From contig JBAZWJ010000023.1 in the NCBI GenBank assembly GCA_041660385.1, positions 12,987-76,986 of the forward strand: a stretch of DNA of 64,000 nt. Direction: 5' to 3'. This document shows, piece by piece, positions 54,280-63,580 of this stretch. The notes below the pieces were generated by a model. That model ran no database searches. It worked only from the letters and a program-made list of their open reading frames with translations, and had not been told where the DNA came from. Positions within the stretch are counted from its first letter, which is position 1, and each line of letters starts with the position of its first letter. The translations under genes were made by a program, and so were the position numbers. Source of the DNA: DYJE01 sp041660385. Its GTDB lineage: Bacteria; Desulfobacterota; Desulfobacteria; Desulfobacterales; Desulfolunaceae.

Positions 54280-54678
54280 ATGGCAAGTCCCATGAGATTG
54301 GATTCGGCGTTAATTGCGGCTGCGGAACGGGAAGCAGCCATTCAGAAACGTTCCATCCCCAAACAGATCGAATTCTGGGCTGAACTTGGAAAAGCAGTTG
54401 AACACCTTATCGGCTTCGACGATGTGATTGCTGTCACCCAGGGGCTCAAGCGAATCGAACTTGCTCCGTATATTTCAACAACCGTGAGTCCTGACGATGT
54501 GTTTGATATGCTTGAAAGCAGAAGAGCAGCAGGAACTCTGTCAGATGACGTCACCGGTGCGGCTGTTTATTATGAGGCCAGCAAGACCCATCCCGGCTAT
54601 CTGGACAGGGTGAACAACACCAAAGGAAAACGGGAAACAGGCCGTTTTCAAAACGGTGATTTCAAGGCCCTCGAATGA
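54280..54678 (+). CDS. ParD-like antitoxin
   Basis: A 132-residue protein. The N-terminus (ASPMRLDSALIAAAEREAAI, QKRSIPKQIEFWAELGKAVE) matches ParD-like ribbon-helix-helix antitoxins (PF11903 type). It overlaps the zeta-toxin gene by 4 bases (ATGA), the usual antitoxin-toxin coupling. A GGGAGGAAGG ribosome site precedes it, and a TTGCTACATTTGTAGCA palindrome (about 54235-54251) just upstream is a likely autorepression site. Confidence 0.82.
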   Translation: MASPMRLDSALIAAAEREAAIQKRSIPKQIEFWAELGKAVEHLIGFDDVIAVTQGLKRIELAPYISTTVSPDDVFDMLESRRAAGTLSDDVTGAAVYYEASKTHPGYLDRVNNTKGKRETGRFQNGDFKALE

Positions 54679-55259
54679 ACGACACCAAACAGCTCTGGCT
54701 TCTCGCCGGTGGAAATGGCGCAGGAAAATCAACGTTTTACCGCATGTTCCTTGAACCCAAGGGTATGAAGTTTATCAATGCGGATATGATTGCCAGGGAA
54801 ATGAACCGGGAAAATATAGAAGACGTGAGCTACAAGGCATCCCACATGGCCGAACGTCTGAGAGAACGTTTTCTTGATGAGGGTTTGTCCTTCTGCTTTG
54901 AAACCGTGTTTTCCCATGTTTCGAAAATCGATTTTGTGGCCAAGGCAAAATCTCTGGGCTATGAGGTGATTCTTGTGTACATCCACCTGGAAAGCTCTGA
55001 ACTGAACGAAGCCCGTGTCAGCCAGCGGGTCAGCGAAGGCGGACATCCGGTTCCGGCGGAAAAAATCCATGGCCGTCTGCCCAGAACCGTGAAAAATATC
55101 GTTAAAACTTTGTCTCTGGTGGATTCGGCTTTTCTGCTCGACAACTCATCCAGAGACAACCCGTTCAGGCAGATTGCCGTGGTCCGGTTGGGCAGAAAAC
55201 GCATTCTCTGCGATAACCCGCCCCAATGGGCAAAGGATATGCTGAATGGAATACCATAA
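54675..55259 (+). CDS. zeta-toxin-family P-loop kinase
   Basis: A 194-residue protein with Walker A GGNGAGKST at residues 12-20, FINADMIAREMNRENIE (substrate-binding Asp), and RVSEGGHPVPAEKIHGRLPR as the Arg-rich lid. Zeta toxins phosphorylate UDP-N-acetylglucosamine and poison wall synthesis; members of this subgroup are less well tested. Paired with the ParD-like antitoxin. Confidence 0.88.
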   Translation: MNDTKQLWLLAGGNGAGKSTFYRMFLEPKGMKFINADMIAREMNRENIEDVSYKASHMAERLRERFLDEGLSFCFETVFSHVSKIDFVAKAKSLGYEVILVYIHLESSELNEARVSQRVSEGGHPVPAEKIHGRLPRTVKNIVKTLSLVDSAFLLDNSSRDNPFRQIAVVRLGRKRILCDNPPQWAKDMLNGIP

Positions 55260-55277
55260 TTAATAGGAGTACTATCC

Positions 55278-55667
55278 ATGTCGGTCAGAATAACCACAGG
55301 CAAGGGAAAACTCGATAAGGTTCTTGCCGAAGCCAAGGAAAAGGAAAAAACGTACAGGGAACGTGCCCTTAAAATGTATCCCTGGATCTGTGCCAAATGC
55401 ACAAGAGAGTTTGACGGCAAACGACTCAAGGAACTAACTGTTCACCACAAAGACCACAACCATGACAACAATCCGCCGGACGGAAGCAACTGGGAGCTTC
55501 TTTGCCTTTACTGCCATGACAATGAACACTCACGGGATCAGGTGGCTGACTGGTACGGCGGCGGGTCTGAAAAAGAAACGGATAGAGGGGGGATGGGCAA
55601 CAATCCGTTTAAAGGGTTGGATGCTCTGCTCAAACTGAAAGTGAAAGATGAAAAAGCGGGTGAATGA
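55278..55667 (+). CDS. HNH nuclease, YajD family
   Basis: A 129-residue protein with an HNH/zinc-binding fold: CAKCTREF, LTVHHKDHNHDNNPPDGSNW and LLCLYCHDNEH. It follows the toxin gene by 18 bases with its own AGGAG, so it may belong to the same transcript. Its substrate is unknown. Confidence 0.87.
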   Translation: MSVRITTGKGKLDKVLAEAKEKEKTYRERALKMYPWICAKCTREFDGKRLKELTVHHKDHNHDNNPPDGSNWELLCLYCHDNEHSRDQVADWYGGGSEKETDRGGMGNNPFKGLDALLKLKVKDEKAGE

Positions 55668-55687
55668 TCTTGGATGAATAACATGCC

Positions 55688-55713
55688 GTATGGTGGGCTA
55701 GCGTCCACCATAC
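55688..55713 (+). terminator. hairpin after the HNH gene
   Basis: A 9-bp perfect stem GTATGGTGG/CCACCATAC with an 8-base loop, without a T-run. Confidence 0.5.
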
Positions 55714-55715
55714 AG

Positions 55716-55740
55716 CTGTAGGGGCGGGTTCCAAACCCGC
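55716..55740. repeat. palindromic repeat (GTAGGGGCGGGTTCCAAACC type)
   Basis: GTAGGGGCGGGTTCCAAACC followed by CGC, same family as 18655, 44825 and 47364. Confidence 0.65.
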
Positions 55741-55774
55741 TCCGGTGATCCTGTCATGATGAATGAAATAGGAA

Positions 55775-56653
55775 TCACAACCCACGCATAGAGTCGCTTC
55801 GAAGAGCGTCCATATTTCGGGATTGAAGGATATCGGCCACAGTTTTCAGCATCTTCTGTTTGTCCTTCTGGAGCTTGCCGCTGACCGGAAGGTAATTGGA
55901 CGCATGGGAGCCGATGAACATCAGGTCATCGATGTGGATGTTTTCAAACATCACTTTCATTTCCTGGAGGGTTTCAAAAGGGTCGGGCAACTGATATTCA
56001 CCGCTCTGGTAACGTCTGTAAAGAGCTGTGTTAGGAACGGGCGTGTAGGTCAATGCCGCAAGATAGCGGGGTTTCATTTTATTCGTTATTTCGGCGGTAA
56101 GGGCCGCATGCTTGTAAGACTTCTCCCCTCTTCCCGCAATGCCCAGAAGAACCATGGCAGACAGGTTGATGTCCGCTTCCACAAGATTTCTTCCTGCTTC
56201 AAGCATCATATCCGCTGTCACACCTTTGTTGATGGCAGCAAGCACCTCGTCATCGCCTGATTCCACACCGAGATAAGCCTTTGTGAAACCGGCCTTACGT
56301 AAAGCTGCAAGATCTTCATTCCCTTTTTCAAGGGTGCTTTGGGGGCCCACATACATCCCCACATGGCGTAAAGATGGGAAACTTTTGTAAAGCTCTCCAA
56401 GAATTTCAAGAAGAATGTCCGTTTCTATGGAAATGGCATCTCCGTCGCAGAGAAACACCTTTTCAGCATCTCCGTAGTAGTTTTTTGCCATGCCGATATC
56501 TTCTTTGATCTCATCAAGTGAGCGGATTCGAAAGGCTCTGTCCTTGTACATGCCGCAGAATGTACAGCCGTTATGGGAACACCCCACCGTACACTGGAGA
56601 AGATAGCTGTTCGCTTCGGAAAAGGGCCGGTAAATCTGTCCTTCGTATCGCAT
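55775..56653 (-). CDS. radical SAM protein
   Basis: A 292-residue radical SAM enzyme. The cluster region reads LLQCTVGCSHNGCTFCGMY, giving CX4CX2C (or CX3C before it) rather than plain CX3CX2C. VFLCDGDAISIETDILLEIL, AYLGVESGDDEVLAAINKGV and the SAM-binding GIAGRG follow. Function unknown. Start 56653 (MRYEGQIYRPF) has AAGGA about nine bases upstream; the frame is open further but without a site. Confidence 0.88.
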   Translation of the reverse strand: MRYEGQIYRPFSEANSYLLQCTVGCSHNGCTFCGMYKDRAFRIRSLDEIKEDIGMAKNYYGDAEKVFLCDGDAISIETDILLEILGELYKSFPSLRHVGMYVGPQSTLEKGNEDLAALRKAGFTKAYLGVESGDDEVLAAINKGVTADMMLEAGRNLVEADINLSAMVLLGIAGRGEKSYKHAALTAEITNKMKPRYLAALTYTPVPNTALYRRYQSGEYQLPDPFETLQEMKVMFENIHIDDLMFIGSHASNYLPVSGKLQKDKQKMLKTVADILQSRNMDALRSDSMRGL

Positions 56654-56839
56654 GGTATTATTTCCTTTGAAGGTGAGGTCGTATGGGAGTTGAATATAAT
56701 CGAATGGGGGTGCTGTCAAGAGAGAAGGCATGAGAAAGATTGGGTTTGGGCTACTCAAACGAACATCAGGCTCAGGTCATTAACATATTCGTACCCCTGA
56801 TGGGTTAGCATGAGACTAAAAAAATATGGGGTATGAGAC

Positions 56840-56878
56840 CCGAACAGCACCGCCTATTTTCAAAGCGGTGCTGTTCGG
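56840..56878 (-). terminator. 14-bp hairpin after the lipoprotein operon
   Basis: CCGAACAGCACCGC and GCGGTGCTGTTCGG form a perfect 14-bp stem with an 11-base loop, 15 bases after the stop of the minus-strand lipoprotein gene. There is no clear T-run. Confidence 0.65.
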
Positions 56879-56892
56879 TAGATCGTTAAACG

Positions 56893-59331
56893 TTAATTCT
56901 GGCTTGGCGGAACAAGCCCATTCTTATAATATTTCACGGTAAGCCTGAAATAATAGGGCGCTTCATAGCCCCAGTCACTGTCTGGCTCTGGGTTCAAGAT
57001 AAAATTCGAAGACGTTCCTGTTCTCAGATAGTTGAAATCCGAGATCCGGAAGAACACCTTGCCGGACCAGGTGGAACCGGTCATGGAACCTTTGCCTATC
57101 CAGAGCATTCTTTCATTGCTATCTTCTTCGGGCCTATAATAAGTGGACATTAATGAAAGATTGACGAGGTCAGACGCCAAGGTTCTGTCCCCGTCGTTTG
57201 CCAGTATGCCGTTGGGGCAATTATAATCATATGCACCACACCACTCGGTATTGACATGGGGATGTGTTTCGATGCCGATAGGGATTCCATTTGAATTTGG
57301 CATATACTCCCAGGTGTATTCCACAGGACTGCCATTGGCGTACATTTCAACACTGATGGTGTAATACCAGTTCTCATCTGCAACATCCAAAGGCGCTGAA
57401 AGATCCACAGTGAACCAGTCCTCATCTTTCTGATAATCGATATAACCTGATACCCAGGGAAACGAGATTACCACAGGGGCAGTACCTGTGCGCGGAGCGT
57501 TCACCGTGTCTGTAATATCAAAAACGTCGCTGTTTACTTTAAAATCACCGGATTTGTTATCAGGATAGGTAATGGTGAGGATTCCTGGAAAATCCTCCTC
57601 ATCGTTTTCATTGTGATAGAACGTGCTGGTGTTACCACCGGCTTTGGGGCATGCTGCCGGATCACCATGGACATTCACCACATTCCAGCTCAACTGAAAG
57701 CTTGAGTCTTCTCCGTTATCATCCTGGAAATCGTATACTTTGACGATATATACTGAATCCGTCTCTGATTCAGGAACAAGGAAAGAGGTTTTTAGATCCA
57801 GAGTCCGAGCCAGTGTTCGTTGATCATCGCCGCTGTTGAATATAGTCTTACCAATAGTATCATCAAGACCCGGTCCCGAGATCTTCATGGCATACTGAAC
57901 AAGATCCGTTGGAGGAATATCCAGATAGAACGAAAGAACCTGTTTGCTTGAATTATTGGCAGGAACGGTGACCGTATAATAATCCACATCTCCTCTGTAA
58001 GCGATTTTTCCTGTGTGTGGGGAATTCTGGGCCATAAGTTCAATGGCGTTATGATCAATGTCATTGCCGATGTGCCCGTCACCATGGACCACGCTTTCAT
58101 CAGCATCACTAATCCCTTGGACGTCCAAAGAAGCTGTGTAGGGTGATGACATTGAAACTGATGCGCCTGATGCTGCTTTGACCATCATAAAATATTCTGT
58201 GTTGTCGAGTTTCATCGACACTTGGAACACTTTGATTTCGTCGCCTACGAATTCACCGCCCCTGTAATCATGGGAAAATTCCGGGACCGGTGTTGCAGAG
58301 ACAAGATTAGCCGCAGTGTACAACTCAATACGGTAAGTGATGGGGATAGGGCTTGAAAACTCCAGATTCAGCAGTTTGATATCGCCTGCCACCGATGAAT
58401 CAATGGCATACACATCAAAATCTTCATAATAATCAATGGATGCGTTATGGAACATGTTTAGACCGTAAGGGGTGGCTGTTAACGCTGTGTCATTACCCAT
58501 GATCTCGGTCACGTCTTGACACTGCACTACGCTGATGTCGTACAGTGATGATGTGTCAAAATCATCTTTCCCATCTTCGCTCACTACCACAATGTAGTCT
58601 TCATTTGCTTCAAGGTAGTGGACCATGTGACTTTCCGTGAGATTGCCCTGTTTTCGTGTTTCGATGATGGCACCCGATTCACTGTTGTAAATGGTGAAGT
58701 TCAATCGTACAGATGATCCTGTGAGGCGGTCAAAATCCACAACAACATCGTAAACACCATCTTCCGTCACAGTAACCCTGAAGCAGTCCGCATCGTCTTC
58801 CGAAGCAATGCTGTCACGGACCGCAGCTTCATTCATGACAAGATCCGTGGCCGTAATAAAACTGCTGTTTCCGTCGGGAATCCCTTCATAGTATGCTGAA
58901 ATATAGTAGGATTTGTCGGTTGAAGCGTCATCCATCAGATCACGGACATGAATGTAAAGATCTTTGGGTTCTTCGATAAAAACATCGACCTTGACCTTAA
59001 CAGCCCCAAGGCTGTCCACCGGAGCATGATCACCGGCGATCATCACCAGCTCTCCATTATCATTTTTTTCGAACACATGAACCAGAAGATCCACGTCGGG
59101 TCTCAGTGTGTCGCTGCTGACTTTGATCTGGAGTGTCCGGTTCGTTTCAACGGCTCGTAAGTGATACAGATCCACTTCACCCACTTCGGATATTTCTCCT
59201 GAAACTCGTTTTGCGGATATCACATCGCCGTTACCTACTTCAAGCTCGACAATCGACGATCCCGTCGTTGAATTGTCGCTCGAACAGGCGGCGATTAAAA
59301 GCACCATGATACACAACATGATTTTTTTCAT
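56893..59331 (-). CDS. large secreted lipoprotein with PPC-like repeats
   Basis: An 812-residue lipoprotein with lipobox IAAC at the N-terminus. The mature protein is acidic and contains several bacterial pre-peptidase C-terminal (PPC)-like beta domains, recognisable from repeats such as EVDLYHLRAVETNRTLQIKV, DDADCFRVTVTEDGVYDVVV, DVDYYTVTVPANNSSKQVL and DEDWFTVDLSAPLDVAD. No catalytic domain was recognised, so it is probably structural or binding. It is last in a minus-strand run of envelope genes. Confidence 0.75.
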   Translation of the reverse strand: MKKIMLCIMVLLIAACSSDNSTTGSSIVELEVGNGDVISAKRVSGEISEVGEVDLYHLRAVETNRTLQIKVSSDTLRPDVDLLVHVFEKNDNGELVMIAGDHAPVDSLGAVKVKVDVFIEEPKDLYIHVRDLMDDASTDKSYYISAYYEGIPDGNSSFITATDLVMNEAAVRDSIASEDDADCFRVTVTEDGVYDVVVDFDRLTGSSVRLNFTIYNSESGAIIETRKQGNLTESHMVHYLEANEDYIVVVSEDGKDDFDTSSLYDISVVQCQDVTEIMGNDTALTATPYGLNMFHNASIDYYEDFDVYAIDSSVAGDIKLLNLEFSSPIPITYRIELYTAANLVSATPVPEFSHDYRGGEFVGDEIKVFQVSMKLDNTEYFMMVKAASGASVSMSSPYTASLDVQGISDADESVVHGDGHIGNDIDHNAIELMAQNSPHTGKIAYRGDVDYYTVTVPANNSSKQVLSFYLDIPPTDLVQYAMKISGPGLDDTIGKTIFNSGDDQRTLARTLDLKTSFLVPESETDSVYIVKVYDFQDDNGEDSSFQLSWNVVNVHGDPAACPKAGGNTSTFYHNENDEEDFPGILTITYPDNKSGDFKVNSDVFDITDTVNAPRTGTAPVVISFPWVSGYIDYQKDEDWFTVDLSAPLDVADENWYYTISVEMYANGSPVEYTWEYMPNSNGIPIGIETHPHVNTEWCGAYDYNCPNGILANDGDRTLASDLVNLSLMSTYYRPEEDSNERMLWIGKGSMTGSTWSGKVFFRISDFNYLRTGTSSNFILNPEPDSDWGYEAPYYFRLTVKYYKNGLVPPSQN

Positions 59332-59409
59332 AGTTTCACCTGATAATGTTTATAGGTTAACTCATATTCTTTCGTGAAGATGAACAGACTACATATACCT
59401 GCCGGTTCA

Positions 59410-61020
59410 TCACAAGGCTTCAAAACTGTCCACATTGACATTTCGTGACTCCATATCGTTGTAGTTGATCACGATATCAGCCACCCGGTAAACCGGATTG
59501 GACTCGGGCATGTCTTCAGGAACTTCGGCGATAAAGAAACGGATCACATTGTCTCCCCTCGCCCTTCCGTCAGCCGCCAAAGTGTTCATGATGTCAATGT
59601 TGGTTATATCAAACGATATTCTTCGTCTTCTGGATTCATGCTCGGTTCCCTGGTTCAGTTCAATGAGTCCAAGATCCCTGATGTCGTAAACATAGCTGTA
59701 CCTCGCCCTGATTTTTTCGTCATTGACCTTCACATTGGTATGACGCTGGACTTCAAGCCAGTCCGGCATGCCGTCGAAATCCGAATCCATCACATACTGC
59801 TGTTCCAGGGGATTGGTTCCCATGTTGAATTCGATGCCGTCGGGGATACCGTCCCTGTCCGTATCCGGGTTGTTGTACCGTGTTCCTTTGATGGTTTCTT
59901 CGCAGTCGGTTAAGCCGTCACGGTCTCTGTCAAATGTTTCCGCACCGCGCGGGCACCCGCTGTCGTTATCGTCCAAAGGGTCAAGGGCATTGTCAATGGT
60001 GCTCAACTTCCGTTCAAAATAATCGGAAAGCCCGTCACCGTCCGTATCTCGCCGTGTGGGGTCCGTGGCTCTGCCCACCTCGTCCGGGTCGATACGCCCG
60101 TTGTGGTTGAAATCCACATCCAGCTCTTCCTCATCCGTAAGTCCGTCACCGTCACTGTCTACACCCACGATTTCGTTACCCGGCCTGACGTTCAGATTGC
60201 AGGCGATAACAAACTTCATCTGGTACTCCACCGTGAGTCGCATATCCACGATGTTGATGAAGTTGATAGTGCTCGCTGTGGTGAATTCCGTATAAATCCC
60301 GTTTCCAATATTTGCCATATTGGTCATGAGATTGACCACGGTGTTGTAATCGTTCACGTTGGGCCTAAGAAGCGTAGAAAGAAAAAAGGTATGGAAGTTG
60401 AAAAGAGCCACACCCTGTTCTTCAACCAGATGGTCATTCATGTCCTCAATGGCTGCGTAAATATCGCCGATATTCACATTTCCACCGGTGTCCGGCAAAC
60501 CATCACTGAAAAAAAGAACGATACATTTCATCCGAGCGATATTGGCGCTCTGGGCGTTATCATTCCGCATGTTACCAATTTCTGCCAAAAAATCTTGTTC
60601 CACTGCGTTGATGGTTCCCACATAGTCTGTCAGAGATGTATTATTATAACTGCTTAACACACGCTGAAGTTCACCCAGATCTCTCGTAAAACCGTTGGTC
60701 CGATTCGTAATCCCATTGTTCCAAAGCACAATGTCAAACTTGACGCTTTCGTAGTCGATGTACTCCCGAATAAAATTCTCGGCTGCAATGATACGTCTGT
60801 GATAGGGATCGGACCCGGCCATACTGCCTGAACAGTCAATAGCGAGAACAATACGGATAGGGAAATTGATCACATCGGGATTTTCCGTCAGGAACTCCCC
60901 TCTAAGTGCTACTTTGCTCCTGCTCTGGGCTCGCTCCAGTTCCGGATTTGAACAACCCGAAAGTATCATGGAAGTAGCCAGAGTCAGACCCACGAGAATC
61001 ACCATCAAGGACTTACGCAT
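59410..61020 (-). CDS. lipoprotein with von Willebrand A domain and calcium-binding thrombospondin-3-like repeats
   Basis: A lipoprotein of about 536 residues with lipobox LSGC. The vWA domain has the MIDAS motif DCSGSMAG within VLAIDCSGSMAGSDPYH. Asp-rich thrombospondin type-3-like repeats follow (VDSDGDGLTDEEELDVDFNH, DTDGDGLSDYFERKL, DTDRDGIPDGIEFNMGTNP, DSDFDGMPDWLEVQ). It likely binds ligands on the cell surface with calcium. Start 61020 has GGGGAG upstream and overlaps the preceding gene by 8 bases. Confidence 0.82.
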   Translation of the reverse strand: MRKSLMVILVGLTLATSMILSGCSNPELERAQSRSKVALRGEFLTENPDVINFPIRIVLAIDCSGSMAGSDPYHRRIIAAENFIREYIDYESVKFDIVLWNNGITNRTNGFTRDLGELQRVLSSYNNTSLTDYVGTINAVEQDFLAEIGNMRNDNAQSANIARMKCIVLFFSDGLPDTGGNVNIGDIYAAIEDMNDHLVEEQGVALFNFHTFFLSTLLRPNVNDYNTVVNLMTNMANIGNGIYTEFTTASTINFINIVDMRLTVEYQMKFVIACNLNVRPGNEIVGVDSDGDGLTDEEELDVDFNHNGRIDPDEVGRATDPTRRDTDGDGLSDYFERKLSTIDNALDPLDDNDSGCPRGAETFDRDRDGLTDCEETIKGTRYNNPDTDRDGIPDGIEFNMGTNPLEQQYVMDSDFDGMPDWLEVQRHTNVKVNDEKIRARYSYVYDIRDLGLIELNQGTEHESRRRRISFDITNIDIMNTLAADGRARGDNVIRFFIAEVPEDMPESNPVYRVADIVINYNDMESRNVNVDSFEAL

Positions 61021-61846
61021 CACACGCATCTCCCCTGCCATCGTTATCCGAATCAATCTGATTGCCGTTTTCATCAGTTGGGCAGTTGTCACAGGCGTCG
61101 CCTATTCCGTCGCCGTCATCATCAGTATTTGCCGTGCTTTTGCACAAAGGACAGAGATCAATTATATTGCCTAATCCGTCATTATCAGCGAATCCGTCAT
61201 TATCAGAATCGTTGCATGGTGCATCAACACCCACATTCTTAAACATGGGGCATGGATCAATGCTGTCTGGCTTTCCGTCACCATCATCATCGTCGTCACA
61301 GACATCTCCCAGGTCGTCATGATCCGTGTCAATCTGGTCTATATTGGTTGCGTTGGGACAGTTGTCCGTTCCATTTAATAATAACGGATAAATAAGTTCA
61401 GGAACAAGATCCTCATCGAGATCCGCATAGGCGTCACCGTCAATATCATCATCGCAGGCATCACCGATACCGTCACCGTCCTTGTCCGCCTGATCAACAT
61501 TTGTGATAAAACGACAGTTATCGCATAAATCACCCAGATCATCACCGTCACCGTTGCTCTGGTCATTGGGTGTCAACCGGCAGTTGTCCAGCCCGTCCAT
61601 GGTTCCGTCATCATCGTTGTCATCGGACACATAAGCCAGGGGACCTAGATTGTAATAAACCAGAATCACAATACCGCCGGCCCCGCCGCCACCCGCACCG
61701 CCCGAAGGAGGAGCTCCGCAACCGATCGCGGGGCACTCCTGCCAGTACTCTTCGGGGTCGATATCTGCGGCGTCTGTTTTAGTCGCCTCGTTGCTGACGA
61801 TGATCCCGGTCAGCAACAACATTAAAACCAGGAATAGTCTTTTCAT
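61013..61846 (-). CDS. secreted protein of calcium-binding thrombospondin-3 repeats
   Basis: A 277-residue protein with a signal peptide (MKRLFLVLMLLLTGIIVSNE), a Gly-rich linker, and about eight TSP3 repeats of the DxDxDGxGDxCDNC form (KDGDGIGDACDDDIDGD, DTDHDDLGDVCDDDDDGDG, DDGDGIGDACDNCP). Cys and Asp side chains would bind several calcium ions. Start 61846 has GGAG upstream. It is coupled to the vWA lipoprotein. Confidence 0.83.
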   Translation of the reverse strand: MKRLFLVLMLLLTGIIVSNEATKTDAADIDPEEYWQECPAIGCGAPPSGGAGGGGAGGIVILVYYNLGPLAYVSDDNDDDGTMDGLDNCRLTPNDQSNGDGDDLGDLCDNCRFITNVDQADKDGDGIGDACDDDIDGDAYADLDEDLVPELIYPLLLNGTDNCPNATNIDQIDTDHDDLGDVCDDDDDGDGKPDSIDPCPMFKNVGVDAPCNDSDNDGFADNDGLGNIIDLCPLCKSTANTDDDGDGIGDACDNCPTDENGNQIDSDNDGRGDACDA

Positions 61847-62008
61847 ATGATCTCCACTTTCATTATGGTTGTTGTTCCCCCCGTCATAGCCTCTATTGTG
61901 CCTTACCGGTAACTGCATAGATTGCTCTGATACGGCATTTTCAAAATTTTCTCAGACCAAAATCTGTCGTTCCTTTCAGACACTCACTATCGAAAATACC
62001 TTGTTTGC

Positions 62009-63580
62009 CTATCGTGCTGCAAAAAGGTACAGTTTCCTGTTTTCCGTGGAATAGGACACAAGGTAAACCCTGTCAGTGACATCGATCCACAGATGATTGT
62101 ACTTCCCGATGTAATATATGTCATGAAGCCCAGGTTCAACATCAAGAGGACTTGTATTGTTGCTCAATCCCACATCTTCGGGGACGATCAGGTCGACAGT
62201 CCAGGCCCCACCCACTTCGCGGCGGGATACTTTAACCCGGCTGAAAAACCGGTTCAGGGTGAAATTCATTTCGTCAAAATACGCCACAACCGGTTGATCG
62301 TTTGAATCCAGGGTCAGACTGCAAAACCTTCCACAGATCGTGTTGTAGTTCACGAATTCGGTATGCCAACGCCTCACCACAATATCTTCACCTTCTTCAT
62401 CAACACCTGTCACCACATTCACTTGTTCTGCGTATTTGATGACGTAAGGGAGTTCCACATCCGTATCGATAAAATCGGGAAGATCTTTCACAGTGTAAGC
62501 CACAACAAGACGACCGTCGGATGTCACGGCTCCTTTGATCGCTACAACATCAATACCGCTTTCAATGTATTCGCTTTGCCAGGATGTCGCGCCTTGATTA
62601 TCTGTCACACGTCGTCCCACACGAAGCCCCCTGTCCAGAGCCGGTCCATTCTCACTGTTATCGTGGTAATAGAACACAACGGGATTATCGTCCTGATCCA
62701 GAATCAGATCGTTATTGCCACCGCTGTTGCTCTGCTGACCGGACCCGTTGTTCTGGTAGACGTTGCCCTGAACGGTCTCTTCACGTGTTTCCATGTCAGC
62801 AATGGTTCCGTTGACAAAGGCGTTCACGGGCTGGCTGATATATCTCAAATCTGGGTATATGAAGTTGTACGAATCAACGCCTTCATAATAAAACTGAAAA
62901 GTCAGCAGCACATGGCCTGATCCATCTCCTTTAATGCAGAAACCTGACTGAGCGAGCCCGTCGACAAATACAGGATTCCGTTCCACATAACCGTAAGCCC
63001 CGATTTCAACTCGCCAGCTATTCGCACCGTCTCTCACCGCAACCATCACATCGCCCTGGTTGTTCAAGTCGGCATCTGGGACAATGACCGATCGCTTATA
63101 CACCGAATACGCTACCACCGGTTTCCCACCGGCTATGGCTATAGAAATATCGGCGATATTTCGTCCATCATCTTCCAGAAGAACCACGGTTTCGTCGATG
63201 GTGTTCGAATCGTTCAAATAGAACATGTCATCAATGGCAAAGGAGCGGTACATGAGGCAGTATGGATGTGCCGTGGCTGTGGCCCTATCTGCGTTGTGTC
63301 TGAAATAGGCGATATGAACCCGGCCCTGGTCCTGGGTTACGGCAATTTGGGGTTCGATGTACGGGTCACTTCCTCCTTGGGGGACTAAGGTATTGAGATC
63401 AAGAACGGTATTGATATCCCAGGACTCGTTTTCAGGAATGGTGTCATCCCTGGTGTACGTTTTTTCATCTTTAGAACACCCCACAGTCAGAAATATCAAG
63501 GCCATCACCAGGGCAATGCCTGCCTGTTTCAAGATAAAGGCGATAGATGGCCGTTCTATATTATTTCTGACTGAATCCAT
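62009..63580 (-). CDS. lipoprotein with repeated beta-propeller-like motifs
   Basis: A 523-residue lipoprotein with lipobox LTVGC. The mature part repeats a pattern of a DxxGxxHIAYF- or DxxDNPVVFYY-type strand every 50-60 residues (QDQGRVHIAYFRHN, LDQDDNPVVFYYHD, SDGRLVVAYTVKD, LDSNDQPVVAYFDEM), which suggests a beta-propeller of the exo-alpha-sialidase/fucolectin-like type. No catalytic residues were assigned. Start 63580 overlaps the end of the TPR gene. Confidence 0.72.
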   Translation of the reverse strand: MDSVRNNIERPSIAFILKQAGIALVMALIFLTVGCSKDEKTYTRDDTIPENESWDINTVLDLNTLVPQGGSDPYIEPQIAVTQDQGRVHIAYFRHNADRATATAHPYCLMYRSFAIDDMFYLNDSNTIDETVVLLEDDGRNIADISIAIAGGKPVVAYSVYKRSVIVPDADLNNQGDVMVAVRDGANSWRVEIGAYGYVERNPVFVDGLAQSGFCIKGDGSGHVLLTFQFYYEGVDSYNFIYPDLRYISQPVNAFVNGTIADMETREETVQGNVYQNNGSGQQSNSGGNNDLILDQDDNPVVFYYHDNSENGPALDRGLRVGRRVTDNQGATSWQSEYIESGIDVVAIKGAVTSDGRLVVAYTVKDLPDFIDTDVELPYVIKYAEQVNVVTGVDEEGEDIVVRRWHTEFVNYNTICGRFCSLTLDSNDQPVVAYFDEMNFTLNRFFSRVKVSRREVGGAWTVDLIVPEDVGLSNNTSPLDVEPGLHDIYYIGKYNHLWIDVTDRVYLVSYSTENRKLYLFAAR

